A DNA stretch of 64,000 nucleotides from Ensifer sp. LCM 4579. Lineage in GTDB: Bacteria; Pseudomonadota; Alphaproteobacteria; Rhizobiales; Rhizobiaceae. Position numbers and translations under genes: made by a program. The notes below the pieces were generated by a model that ran no database searches, was not told the DNA's origin, and saw only the letters and a program-made list of their open reading frames with translations. Positions 1 to 7,579 of this stretch are shown in pieces (positions within the stretch are counted from its first letter, which is position 1; each line of letters begins with the position of its first letter). The stretch spans positions 62,001-126,000 of the forward strand of contig NZ_MDDV01000011.1 in assembly GCF_001854885.1 (NCBI RefSeq). Direction: 5' to 3'.

Positions 1-520
1 CCCGCTCGCGCGCTGCCGAAACCGCGCGAATGGCCTCCGGGCGGCTTTCCCGAAGCCCGGGATTGCCGGCAAGCCTGCCGCGCGCCTTGGCGGCCTGCAT
101 ACCGGCTTTGGTCCGCTCCGCGATCAGCGCGCGCTCGAGCTGGGCGACAGCGCCGAGCACCTGCAAGGAAAACATCCCCTGCGGCGTCGAGGTATCGATC
201 GGATCGCGCAGCGAGCGGAAATGCACGCCGCGCTTTTCCAGATCCTCGATGACGTCGAGTAGGTGGCTGACCGAACGGGCCAGGCGGTCGAGGCGGACGA
301 CGACGAGCACATCGCCGGCGGCAAGGTCCTTGAGAAGTTTTGCCAGCACCGGCCGTGCGCGTGACGCGCCGGATCCGTGCTCCTGGTGGATGCGGTGGCA
401 ACCGGCCGCGCGCAACTCGTCGACCTGAGCGTCGTTGAGCTGATCGTCGGTCGAAACGCGAGCGTATCCGATCAGCCTTTGCGGCAGGGGAGGGGGACTG
501 AGGGTTGCAGCTTTCGCCAT
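1..520 (-). CDS. Serine recombinase (resolvase/invertase family), 3' end outside window
   Basis: Small serine recombinases cut and rejoin DNA at short sites through a phosphoserine link. Reading from the ATG at 520, the protein contains the catalytic-serine motif YARVSTDDQ near residue 20, the RLDRLARS motif that carries active-site arginines, and the long-helix segment LERALIAERT, followed by an AKARGR stretch leading toward the DNA-binding end. The C-terminal helix-turn-helix lies beyond base 1. An inverted repeat at 941-973 upstream of the gene could be its site, but this is inference. It may serve plasmid multimer resolution or belong to a transposon. Family assignment is firm; the biological role is not. 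Confidence 0.9.
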   Translation of the reverse strand, partial: MAKAATLSPPPLPQRLIGYARVSTDDQLNDAQVDELRAAGCHRIHQEHGSGASRARPVLAKLLKDLAAGDVLVVVRLDRLARSVSHLLDVIEDLEKRGVHFRSLRDPIDTSTPQGMFSLQVLGAVAQLERALIAERTKAGMQAAKARGRLAGNPGLRESRPEAIRAVSAARER

Positions 521-1232
521 CGGGGTTTTTCGGCCGTTTTCGGGGCGGTTTGTACAAATAAGACATGCGTCGGAAAACGTTCCTTTGCAAGCGTGTTTTA
601 TGCGCGAAATGGAAGGCCGTACAGCGCGAAATCGGGTCTGTAATGAGCGTCGGGGGCGTCGAGGGTCGGAAAACCGCGCCAGCAGCCTTCTGTGGTCGAA
701 ACGCCGCAAAACCTGCCGTTTAAAGGAGGTCGAGCATCACCCTGTCGCTTCAGGCGAGCCTTGACACTGAAAAACTCTCCGGTGGCGCTCCGCGCCGGCC
801 GCTCGGCAGAGGTCCAATCCACTCGATCAGGCAAATGAGTCCGCTGAACAAGGGTGAGGAAGGGGCTGAAATGCCCGGATTTCCGGCGAATCCGCCGATC
901 CAGGACGGCCGACATACCGGCTCAACGAGTCGAAATCCATCACTATCGATACGGGATCTCCCTATCGATAGTGAACACGTGGAGAAATTGACGTCTGGGT
1001 GACGGAAGAGTGATGGCGTTTAGCTTCCGTTTGTGAAAATTCAAACGTTAATTCATATGGTTAAATCTTCGTGAACGCGGCTGCAGCTACTTCAGCGAGA
1101 GGGGTACGTGGGGGCAGATGGGGTATGCGACCGGATAGCGGCTCGCCGACAGTTTCTGTGGGTTGCGGTTGCCGGGTGATTGCGCTCGCGAGTGTTCGGC
1201 ACGACCATCGGGGGGAACGGAGGGCATCGAGG
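521..1232. other. Intergenic region without a convincing gene
   Basis: Between the recombinase start and the next gene I find no ORF with a good ribosome-binding site or recognisable protein. A 105-codon open frame on the minus strand (598-915) has no family I recognise and is probably spurious. The notable feature is the perfect inverted repeat at 941-973. From about 990 to 1070 the sequence becomes AT-richer and may hold the promoter for the gene at 1233. Confidence 0.4.
941..973. repeat. Perfect 11-bp inverted repeat with 11-bp spacer
   Basis: CACTATCGATA at 941-951 and TATCGATAGTG at 963-973 are exact reverse complements separated by 11 bases. The centre-to-centre distance of 22 bp is about two helical turns. 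It lies between the divergent recombinase gene and the gene at 1233. It could be a recombination half-site pair or an operator for a dimeric regulator. Confidence 0.7.
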
Positions 1233-1553
1233 ATGCACGGGATCGACCTTGACGGCTTGAGTGAAGCCGAACTGATCGAACTGAATGAACAGATCGTCGC
1301 GCGGCTGCAGCTTCTGCATCAGCAAAAGACAACGCGTGCCTTGCTCGGACTGGGGATCGGCGACCGTGTCATGTTCGATGACCATGTCGGGCAGACGTTG
1401 ACCGGGATCGTAATCCGTCGAAACCGCAAGACGGTTACGGTGCATGGCGACGACGGCCGGCAATGGAACGTCTCGCCGCAACTCTTGCGAAAGGAAAAAA
1501 ACGCAGGCGCCGCGCAAGGCGGCAATCTCTTGCCGTTTTCGCGGAAGGGGTGA
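1233..1553 (+). CDS. Conserved hypothetical protein with KOW/SH3-like C-terminal half
   Basis: I chose the ATG at 1233 because a purine-rich GGGAACGGAGGG lies just upstream; the frame is open further 5' but that part (1071-1232) looks non-coding. The 106-residue product starts with an acidic amphipathic helix (LSEAELIELNEQIVARLQ) followed by IGDRVMFDDHVGQTLTGIVIRR and KTVTVHGDDGRQWNVSP, which looks like a small beta-barrel of the KOW or Tudor kind. I do not recognise a characterised family; nucleic-acid binding would be a guess. Confidence 0.6.
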   Translation: MHGIDLDGLSEAELIELNEQIVARLQLLHQQKTTRALLGLGIGDRVMFDDHVGQTLTGIVIRRNRKTVTVHGDDGRQWNVSPQLLRKEKNAGAAQGGNLLPFSRKG

Positions 1554-1855
1554 CCGTCAACTGGGGCATGCCCATCAGGTCGGCCAGCCGGCGGTATTTT
1601 TGACCCGCATTTCCGGACCGAGGTGGAGATCACCGAGATAGCGGTAAACGAGATGCCGATGGGCAGGTCTTCATTTGGCCTCGCATGACGTCGCGAGGCA
1701 ATACGGCCGTCGCGGCTGAGGGTTCCGCCGGGGATTTTGCGCCTGGTGATGAAGGTCCGCAGGTCGTACTCGGATGCGGCTTCACGCGGGGGAAGAAGGG
1801 GAGGGGCCTGGTCGCTGTGAACCAGCCCAGGCACTCCGCTCCGCGCAGGCTGCCG
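1554..1855. other. Intergenic stretch, no supported gene
   Basis: Open frames run through this region on both strands, as expected at high GC, but none has a recognisable product or a start with a good ribosome-binding site. It separates convergent genes, the one ending at 1553 and the primase-helicase ending at 1856. Confidence 0.35.
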
Positions 1856-4594
1856 CTACTCGATCATGTAGCCCAGCGCCCGATAACCCGCGCGACGCTT
1901 CGCAGCCATACGACCCAGAACCGGCACGGTATTATCGACATAGTCGACGACCAGGACATCTTTCTTGCCAACATGCAGGCGATGCAGACGACCGACATAC
2001 TGTGCCAGGGTTCCCTTCCAGGCGATCGGCATCGTCAAGAACAACGTGTCGAGCCGGGCGTCATCAAAGCCTTCGCCGATGTAGCGGCCTGTCGCAATTA
2101 TCAGGCGCTCCTGGTCATCGGAGACTCGCAAAGCCGCATTTGCCAGTTTTCGGTCGCTCGCCGACATGCCGCCGCGCAGCACCACGAGATTCTTCACGAA
2201 AGGCGCGAAGCGCTGCTGAAGATAATCGAGATGGTCTTTCCGCTCGGTCAGCACGACAGGGGAACGCTTCGCCTCCAGCGATTTCAGCACATCATCGAAG
2301 ATGAGATCGTTCCGCCCGCTGTCCTGCGCCAAAGCCGCATAGATCGCGGGCATGGAAGGGCGCTCGACCGAAGCCAGGGGCGGCGGCAATTCAAACTTCG
2401 TTGCACGATCGCGAGCGCGATGGCGGATGCCGCGTTCGGCGGCTTGAACTCTTGCATCAACCCGATGGCGAACGGGGCCGCATTGCATGAAGATAATGGG
2501 ATGATGCCCGTCCTTCCGGGCGACGGTCGCGGATAGACCCACCACGTATCGCGCCTTCGACCGGCGAGCGACAAGCTCAAAGCTTGCGGCGGACAGATGA
2601 TGGCATTCGTCGACGATCAAATGGCCATAATCGGCGACAAGGTCGGCAACTTCCCCGTTGCGGACAAGACTTTGGATGAGCGCCACATCGATGACGCCGG
2701 TCGGCTTTCTCTTCCCGCCGCCGATAATGCCGATCTGTTTCGGGTCGATATTCAGAAAGGAACTGAGACGCGCGACCCATTGATCGAGCAGTTCCCGCCG
2801 GTGGACAAGGATAAGCGTGTTTCGGGCACGATGCGCAATGAGCGCTGCGGCGACAACGGTTTTGCCGAAGGCGGTCGTCGCCGCGAGCACGCCGTTGTCG
2901 TGAGCAACGAGAGCGTCGAAAGCCTTCGCTTGCGGCCGTCGCAACTCGCCCTGGAAGGAAACATCCGGCGGAAGTGCCATGCCGGTCTCGCGACGATCCT
3001 CCAAAATGGCAACGGCGCCGTGGCTATTGATGAGATCGATCCCCTCGTCGAGGCAACCCCGGGGCAGGGCGATATGCCGCGGATGAAGTTCGGCGCATGA
3101 GACGACCCGGGGCTTGCCGAAAGTCGGCAGCCGCATCGCCTGCGCACGATAGAATTCGGGGTTCTGGAACGCCGCCAGCCGAACAAACTGCGCAATCAGC
3201 GCTGGGGGAAGTTCTGTCCTGTCGATGTAGATCTGGTCGGCGACCACGACGTTGATGCTTCGAGGGATCGCTGTTTCTATTCGTTTTGGCTTGCTGCGGC
3301 GTGACGGCAACATCTTCCACGGCTCGTCGGCGTGGTCGTCGTCGACCGGCATACGAACGCCCAAGACCTGACCGGAGAGCTCCGCCTCGTCGGCGATTTT
3401 GAAGACCGTGTCGGCCGATATTCGCGGCAGAGATGACAGATACGCCCACTGGTCAGCATAAGGTCGCAGATCCTTGTCGACAAAAACGCTGTTGCCGACC
3501 TCACGGGCCTTTCTTTGAAGCGGCAAGGCGATCAGATTGCCGAAGCCCCCAAAAGGCATCATATCCTGATTTGGAAAGAAGCGATCATAGGATGCGAAGC
3601 CGATCTCGGGGCGTCTCTCCATCGTTTCCGTGAGCAGGGCAGAGCCAAACTGCCTGGCGATCCGGGCCGGAACGGACTCAGCGAAGAAGATCCAGACATG
3701 GCCGCCATTCCCCGATCGTGACCGTTCCAGGGCGGCGGCAATTCCCTTTGCATGGCAGGTGTCCAGCAAGGCCCTGGCATCGTCGGCCCAGCTTTCCTTG
3801 TCGAAGTCCGCGGCGAGAAACCAACACGTTTCGTCCTGGAGCAAAGGATACACGCCGGCGACGAAGTCGCCGGAGCGGCCATCGCCGCCGCGCAGGTGTT
3901 TTTCTATAATATCGTCGTTGGGTGCGATGAAGGCCTGGTGCGGGCATTCTCCGCATTTCACCTTCGGTTTGCCGCAGAGCCCCTTCGCCCACTCGTTGGA
4001 GCAGGCCGGCGAATATCCTGAGCGCCCGGCCTTTCTGTTTTCCCATCGAACTGGAAAAACGTCGGGGCGCCCAGCAAACAACCTGCGAAACAGCTCGATC
4101 TTCTCGATCGACGGAGAACTGTTGGCGATCGGTGCTGCGACAAAGGACGATCCTTCAGACGCGTGACTGTCGGATGCCAGCTCTTGCTCGAGCGCTTCCA
4201 AGGCGCGCTCAAGCTCCACGCGCTCGGCATCGAGATCGGCCAGGCGTCGTCGAATGCGCGCAATCTCTTCCGAAGTGTTATTCCAACCCGCCAACGTCGC
4301 AGTCCACGCCTCAAGAAGTTCCTGCCATGCGGCAACATAGAGCAAAGGCAGCTTGTGCTTAAGGGCCGCAACGTGCAAGCCGGGCCTAGCGCACTGTCCT
4401 CTATACTCCAACTGCTTGAATGCCGTGGGGGTCGTCGTGAGCTTGAGCAGACTGGCGTCACCACCGCCGGCCATCTCCCCGTCTTCAAACTTGGCCTGAA
4501 ATCCATCCCCGTCGATCGCTGTCGACATCGCAATCGCGAGACGTGTCTGTTCGCCATCGCTCAAAGCAGGCGGACCTCGCCATCGCACGGCCAC
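1856..4594 (-). CDS. TOTE-type archaeo-eukaryotic primase-superfamily 2 helicase fusion
   Basis: This 912-residue protein combines two enzymes. After a coiled-coil region (about residues 100-145) there is a Cys cluster (C198, C207, C214, C217) that may bind zinc, then a primase domain with the metal-binding DFD motif at 263-265 and GNGGHVW, whose His is near 299. A helicase follows: P-loop-like TTAFGKT near 573-579, DECH at 662-665, SAT at 688-690, and QYVGRLHR near the end. This order matches the primase-helicase of TOTE conflict systems, which are proposed to act on invading nucleic acid. The Walker A motif is atypical (AFGKT rather than GTGKT). The GTG at 4594 has no clear ribosome-binding site; an internal ATG about 22 codons later is possible. 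I see no adjacent TOTE partner genes. Confidence 0.85.
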   Translation of the reverse strand: MAVRWRGPPALSDGEQTRLAIAMSTAIDGDGFQAKFEDGEMAGGGDASLLKLTTTPTAFKQLEYRGQCARPGLHVAALKHKLPLLYVAAWQELLEAWTATLAGWNNTSEEIARIRRRLADLDAERVELERALEALEQELASDSHASEGSSFVAAPIANSSPSIEKIELFRRLFAGRPDVFPVRWENRKAGRSGYSPACSNEWAKGLCGKPKVKCGECPHQAFIAPNDDIIEKHLRGGDGRSGDFVAGVYPLLQDETCWFLAADFDKESWADDARALLDTCHAKGIAAALERSRSGNGGHVWIFFAESVPARIARQFGSALLTETMERRPEIGFASYDRFFPNQDMMPFGGFGNLIALPLQRKAREVGNSVFVDKDLRPYADQWAYLSSLPRISADTVFKIADEAELSGQVLGVRMPVDDDHADEPWKMLPSRRSKPKRIETAIPRSINVVVADQIYIDRTELPPALIAQFVRLAAFQNPEFYRAQAMRLPTFGKPRVVSCAELHPRHIALPRGCLDEGIDLINSHGAVAILEDRRETGMALPPDVSFQGELRRPQAKAFDALVAHDNGVLAATTAFGKTVVAAALIAHRARNTLILVHRRELLDQWVARLSSFLNIDPKQIGIIGGGKRKPTGVIDVALIQSLVRNGEVADLVADYGHLIVDECHHLSAASFELVARRSKARYVVGLSATVARKDGHHPIIFMQCGPVRHRVDARVQAAERGIRHRARDRATKFELPPPLASVERPSMPAIYAALAQDSGRNDLIFDDVLKSLEAKRSPVVLTERKDHLDYLQQRFAPFVKNLVVLRGGMSASDRKLANAALRVSDDQERLIIATGRYIGEGFDDARLDTLFLTMPIAWKGTLAQYVGRLHRLHVGKKDVLVVDYVDNTVPVLGRMAAKRRAGYRALGYMIE

Positions 4595-4818
4595 TCGTTT
4601 TCGGCGCCATGGTTGCCAAGGCGCTTGATGTCACGCCGCAGCTGGCCCTTCGGATCTTTGCCAAACTGGGCTAACGCGGGATGACGGGGAGGGGAGGTTT
4701 CGGGCGTGGGAGGTGATCTGATCCACCGTCAAAAAAGCGACGTAAGAAACCACAATGTAGTTAGCCGGCTATCGTAATTGACTTCAAATCCATAGTGGCT
4801 GTTTGCTATGTAAGTGAT

Positions 4819-4837
4819 TGATAAGGCAAGCTTATCA
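4819..4837. repeat. 7-bp inverted repeat, possible operator
   Basis: TGATAAG at 4819-4825 and CTTATCA at 4831-4837 flank a GCAAG spacer, in the AT-rich stretch upstream of the DUF1403 gene. Position and symmetry fit a regulator-binding site in a promoter region, though nothing identifies the regulator. Confidence 0.4.
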
Positions 4838-4860
4838 GTCATTGTAGGATAAAGACAAGC

Positions 4861-4899
4861 CGTGCGGTTTTGGTTGAAAACACTGGCTAAAACCGCACG
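4861..4899. repeat. Perfect 11-bp inverted repeat upstream of the DUF1403-scpB operon
   Basis: CGTGCGGTTTT (4861-4871) and AAAACCGCACG (4889-4899) are exact reverse complements with a 17-base loop, ending 20 bases before the ATG at 4920. In RNA this would form a stable hairpin in the 5' leader; in DNA it could be an operator. No U-run follows on the plus strand, so a plain terminator is unlikely. Confidence 0.55.
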
Positions 4900-4919
4900 C
4901 GCCGTTTAAGGTGGTGGGC

Positions 4920-5873
4920 ATGGATTCGCTCGCTGTCTCGCCTGCTTTGACCCCCATGACACCTTCCCAGTTGCCGGCATGGGCAAGCCCACGCGGGCGC
5001 GAGCTGACGGAGGCGGACGCTGCCTTCGCCGCCGGTATCGCCCTGAAATCATTTGATGATCTTGTTCGCTCCGAGCCCACTTGGGCAGGCTGTTGGCGCT
5101 CCCGGCAGGCCTTGAAATGCGCTGCTGTGGCGGTGCGACTGATTGGCCGCAACGAGGACGAGAAGGCCCTGCGCGACGCGGTGCTTTTGACCGCGCCAGG
5201 CGACGATCCCGGACCCGCGGGAAAGGTGTATTTGGGTTACAAAAGGTTGGCCAGTCGAAAGCCCGGCCTTTCCTCTAAAGCTGTGGCCGAGCTGAGCGAA
5301 TTGTTGGGGTTGGCCTGGGACGACGCCCTTGCCGCCGCGGTCGACCATGCTGACGTGGCGCTGCAGTCCGGGCGGGCAGCGCCGTTTGCCGCGGCAGACC
5401 TGGTGACTTCGGTTGTTGCCGATCGCCCCGACGCCGAGCCGCTGGCGTGGGCGCTCGCCGACATGCTGATCGCCGCGATGCTCAAATGGGACCGGCCCGT
5501 GCCGCTGCTGATGGCCGAGCGCTATGGTTCGGCGTTCCGCACGCTCGGGGGCAGGGAACGCGTGCGGCCGGGCGAACCCGGTTTCCCGCGCGCCGTCTGC
5601 CTCGCCCTGGTCGAAGGGGCGGGTCCCGCTCTGCAGTCGGCCGGCGAGATCGCCCGCCGCGCGGACGCGCTTCTCGCCGCCGCGCCGAAAGTCCGGACCA
5701 AGGGCGCCGGCGCCGTCATTCAGAGACTGCTCAAGGAGGACGCCGTGCCCGCATCGGCGCCTGGCAGCAACCTGTCCCGCTGGGCCGCGACGCGGCTGTT
5801 CGAACGGCTGGAAGGATTTGGCGCCGTGCGCGAGCTCTCCGGTCGACCGTCGTTTCGGATCTACGGGCTGTGA
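4920..5873 (+). CDS. DUF1403 family protein
   Basis: The 317-residue product matches the DUF1403 family, which is confined mainly to Rhizobiales plasmids and has no known function. It is predominantly alpha-helical and alanine-rich, with the characteristic N-terminal part ([19 protein letters not shown]) and a C-terminal segment with [13 protein letters not shown] and SFRIYGL. The start at 4920 follows AAGGTGG; a GTG at 4911 in frame is an alternative. Its stop is only two bases from the scpB start, so the two form one operon, as they commonly do on rhizobial plasmids. Involvement in plasmid or chromosome maintenance is inferred from that partnership only. Confidence 0.75.
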   Translation: MDSLAVSPALTPMTPSQLPAWASPRGRELTEADAAFAAGIALKSFDDLVRSEPTWAGCWRSRQALKCAAVAVRLIGRNEDEKALRDAVLLTAPGDDPGPAGKVYLGYKRLASRKPGLSSKAVAELSELLGLAWDDALAAAVDHADVALQSGRAAPFAAADLVTSVVADRPDAEPLAWALADMLIAAMLKWDRPVPLLMAERYGSAFRTLGGRERVRPGEPGFPRAVCLALVEGAGPALQSAGEIARRADALLAAAPKVRTKGAGAVIQRLLKEDAVPASAPGSNLSRWAATRLFERLEGFGAVRELSGRPSFRIYGL

Positions 5874-5875
5874 TC

Positions 5876-6562
5876 ATGGCCGGATCAGATGCAACCAAAG
5901 CAGCTCGCGGCCGCAGACCGAAGTCGGAGGATGAAATCCTCTATGACCGGGAGCTGGAAGATCTGCCGCCGGAGCTGCGCTGGCGCGAATGGATGCTGCG
6001 GGTCGAGGCGGTGATCTTTGCCTCGGCTGAGCCGGTAACGCGCGAGACACTGGCGCGGGTCGTTGGGCGCGACTGCAGCATCGACCTGCTGATCGACGAC
6101 CTCACGGAGGAGTTGCGCGACCGGCCCTACGAACTGGTGTCGGCCGCCGGCGGCTGGCAGCATCGCACCCGTACCCGTTTCGCCGACACCATTCGGGCAT
6201 CCACCGCGCCGACGCGCTCGGCCGCCGCGGTGCTGTCGGAGTTCGAGGCGATGGTGCTGATGGCGGTGGGATATTTCCAGCCGGTGACGCGCGGCGAATT
6301 GTCCAAGATCTTCGGCAAGGAAGTCAGCCGCGACTCGATCGCTGCGCTCCGCGGGGCGGGCTTCCTCGGATCCGGGCCACGCAGCCCGACGCCGGGGGCG
6401 CCGTATACCTATGTCACGACGAAGCATTTTCTATCCGCCTTCGGCATGGAGACATTGCGTGACCTGCCCGACATCGAGGCGCTAGAGGATGCGGGGTTGC
6501 TCAGTCGACAGGCCGTTCAGACGGAAGCGTGCACGATAGAGCCGAAGCGCGGCCAGGATTGA
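5876..6562 (+). CDS. scpB: ScpB-like segregation protein (SMC-Scp complex subunit)
   Basis: ScpB is a winged-helix protein that, with ScpA, bridges SMC ATPases in DNA condensation and segregation. The 228-residue product contains the family pattern WMLRVEAVIFASAEPVTRETLARVVG (first winged helix) and a second one around FEAMVLMAVGYFQPVTRGELSKIFG. The start at 5876 lies two bases after the DUF1403 stop. No smc or scpA lies in the window, so it may act with chromosomal partners or in a different complex with DUF1403. The length is close to that of chromosomal ScpB. Confidence 0.85.
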   Translation: MAGSDATKAARGRRPKSEDEILYDRELEDLPPELRWREWMLRVEAVIFASAEPVTRETLARVVGRDCSIDLLIDDLTEELRDRPYELVSAAGGWQHRTRTRFADTIRASTAPTRSAAAVLSEFEAMVLMAVGYFQPVTRGELSKIFGKEVSRDSIAALRGAGFLGSGPRSPTPGAPYTYVTTKHFLSAFGMETLRDLPDIEALEDAGLLSRQAVQTEACTIEPKRGQD

Positions 6563-6799
6563 GGCTGCCGCCCATTTTTGCAGCCTGAGGCATCTTGCAT
6601 TCATTACAATCAACAGCCCGCGTTAGTGCTGGCGGCAAAAGCCATCCGTATTTGCTGGCGCACCATCCCCGGCGCGGTGCTACGCGAGCCGATAGGACGA
6701 AATCGGCGTGCCGGTTGTTTGCCGCTCGTATGCCGCTCATCTGCCTCCCACGCCGAAAAATTCTCGTGTACGTTGTGAGCAGATGAGAGAGAGGGTTCC

Positions 6800-7579
6800 A
6801 TGAAGAAGTTCACGCCCAACGGCGAAGCGATCAAGCAGTTGAGGGTAAATCTCGATCGACTTTCCACGCAAAAGGAAATGGCCAATGAAGTCGGCGTAAG
6901 TATACGCATGCTTCGGCTGATTGAGAATGAAAACGCCTCCATTCCGATGACGACTGTGGATCGGCTGGCAAAAGCCCTTGGCGTCCATCGCGAACGCATA
7001 ATCTATTCTTCCGGACCTCCAGCGACGGTGACAGATCCCTCCTTGAGTGCGACGGTTGAGGCGATCTTCGATGATGAAGACAAGCTCGTTCCCAGATATG
7101 ACTGGGATATCGGCAGAGCCACGATGGATGATGGCGAACTCTTCAAATCTGCCCGAACTTCACAGGACATATCTTTCGCTGTCGAAACCGCGCTGACGGA
7201 GGAAACTAGCGCCTACGCTGAAGAACTTTATTCCATCTTGAATGGCGTGACGTGGTCAAGCCGTGGCGTATTGACCGACATCGATCCGTTGGATGAAATC
7301 GAACAGCGGCGGCGCATCCGACAGCTGCTTGTCTTGCTCAAAGGGAATGATGTTTGGGTTTATCACACTTCGATCCTACGGCGGTTGCCGGAACGCCATA
7401 CTGTCGCGCCCGACGACGAGCCCTGTCGATATCAAACTCGCATGGTCATCGCGCTTGGGCCTCCTGGAGAATACGGCGAAGAAACGCTGCGGGTCGAAGT
7501 AGATAACGGACAGCCATTCATCCTGCTTGCCTGGCGAAAGCTAACTGCTAATGCCAAGGGTGGCGCCGATGGAAGATAA
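6800..7579 (+). CDS. XRE-family helix-turn-helix protein with C-terminal sensor-like domain
   Basis: Residues about 8-65 form an XRE helix-turn-helix (TQKEMANEVGVSIRMLRLIENENASIPM, here cut in pieces: TQKEMANEV, VSIRMLRLIENE, TVDRLAKALGVHRERI). The remaining 190 residues form a mixed alpha/beta domain I do not recognise. The start follows GAGAGAGGGTTCC. Its 3' end overlaps the start of the ATPase gene by 11 bases and the RES gene follows, so it is the first gene of a three-gene operon and is probably its regulator. An extra function, such as sensing, is possible because of the long C-terminal domain. Confidence 0.8.
   Translation: MKKFTPNGEAIKQLRVNLDRLSTQKEMANEVGVSIRMLRLIENENASIPMTTVDRLAKALGVHRERIIYSSGPPATVTDPSLSATVEAIFDDEDKLVPRYDWDIGRATMDDGELFKSARTSQDISFAVETALTEETSAYAEELYSILNGVTWSSRGVLTDIDPLDEIEQRRRIRQLLVLLKGNDVWVYHTSILRRLPERHTVAPDDEPCRYQTRMVIALGPPGEYGEETLRVEVDNGQPFILLAWRKLTANAKGGADGR

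Noticed and set aside
598-915. 105-codon frame on the minus strand
   Set aside because: No recognisable family, no ribosome-binding site and irregular composition; probably chance in GC-rich DNA.
941-973. Classifying the inverted repeat as a terminator
   Set aside because: The arms are AT-rich and no T-run follows on either side.
4600-4680. Minus-strand frame ending upstream of the primase-helicase (FGKDPKGQLRRDIKRL)
   Set aside because: It may be the end of a lost gene or an N-terminal piece separated by a frameshift, but no start or family is visible.
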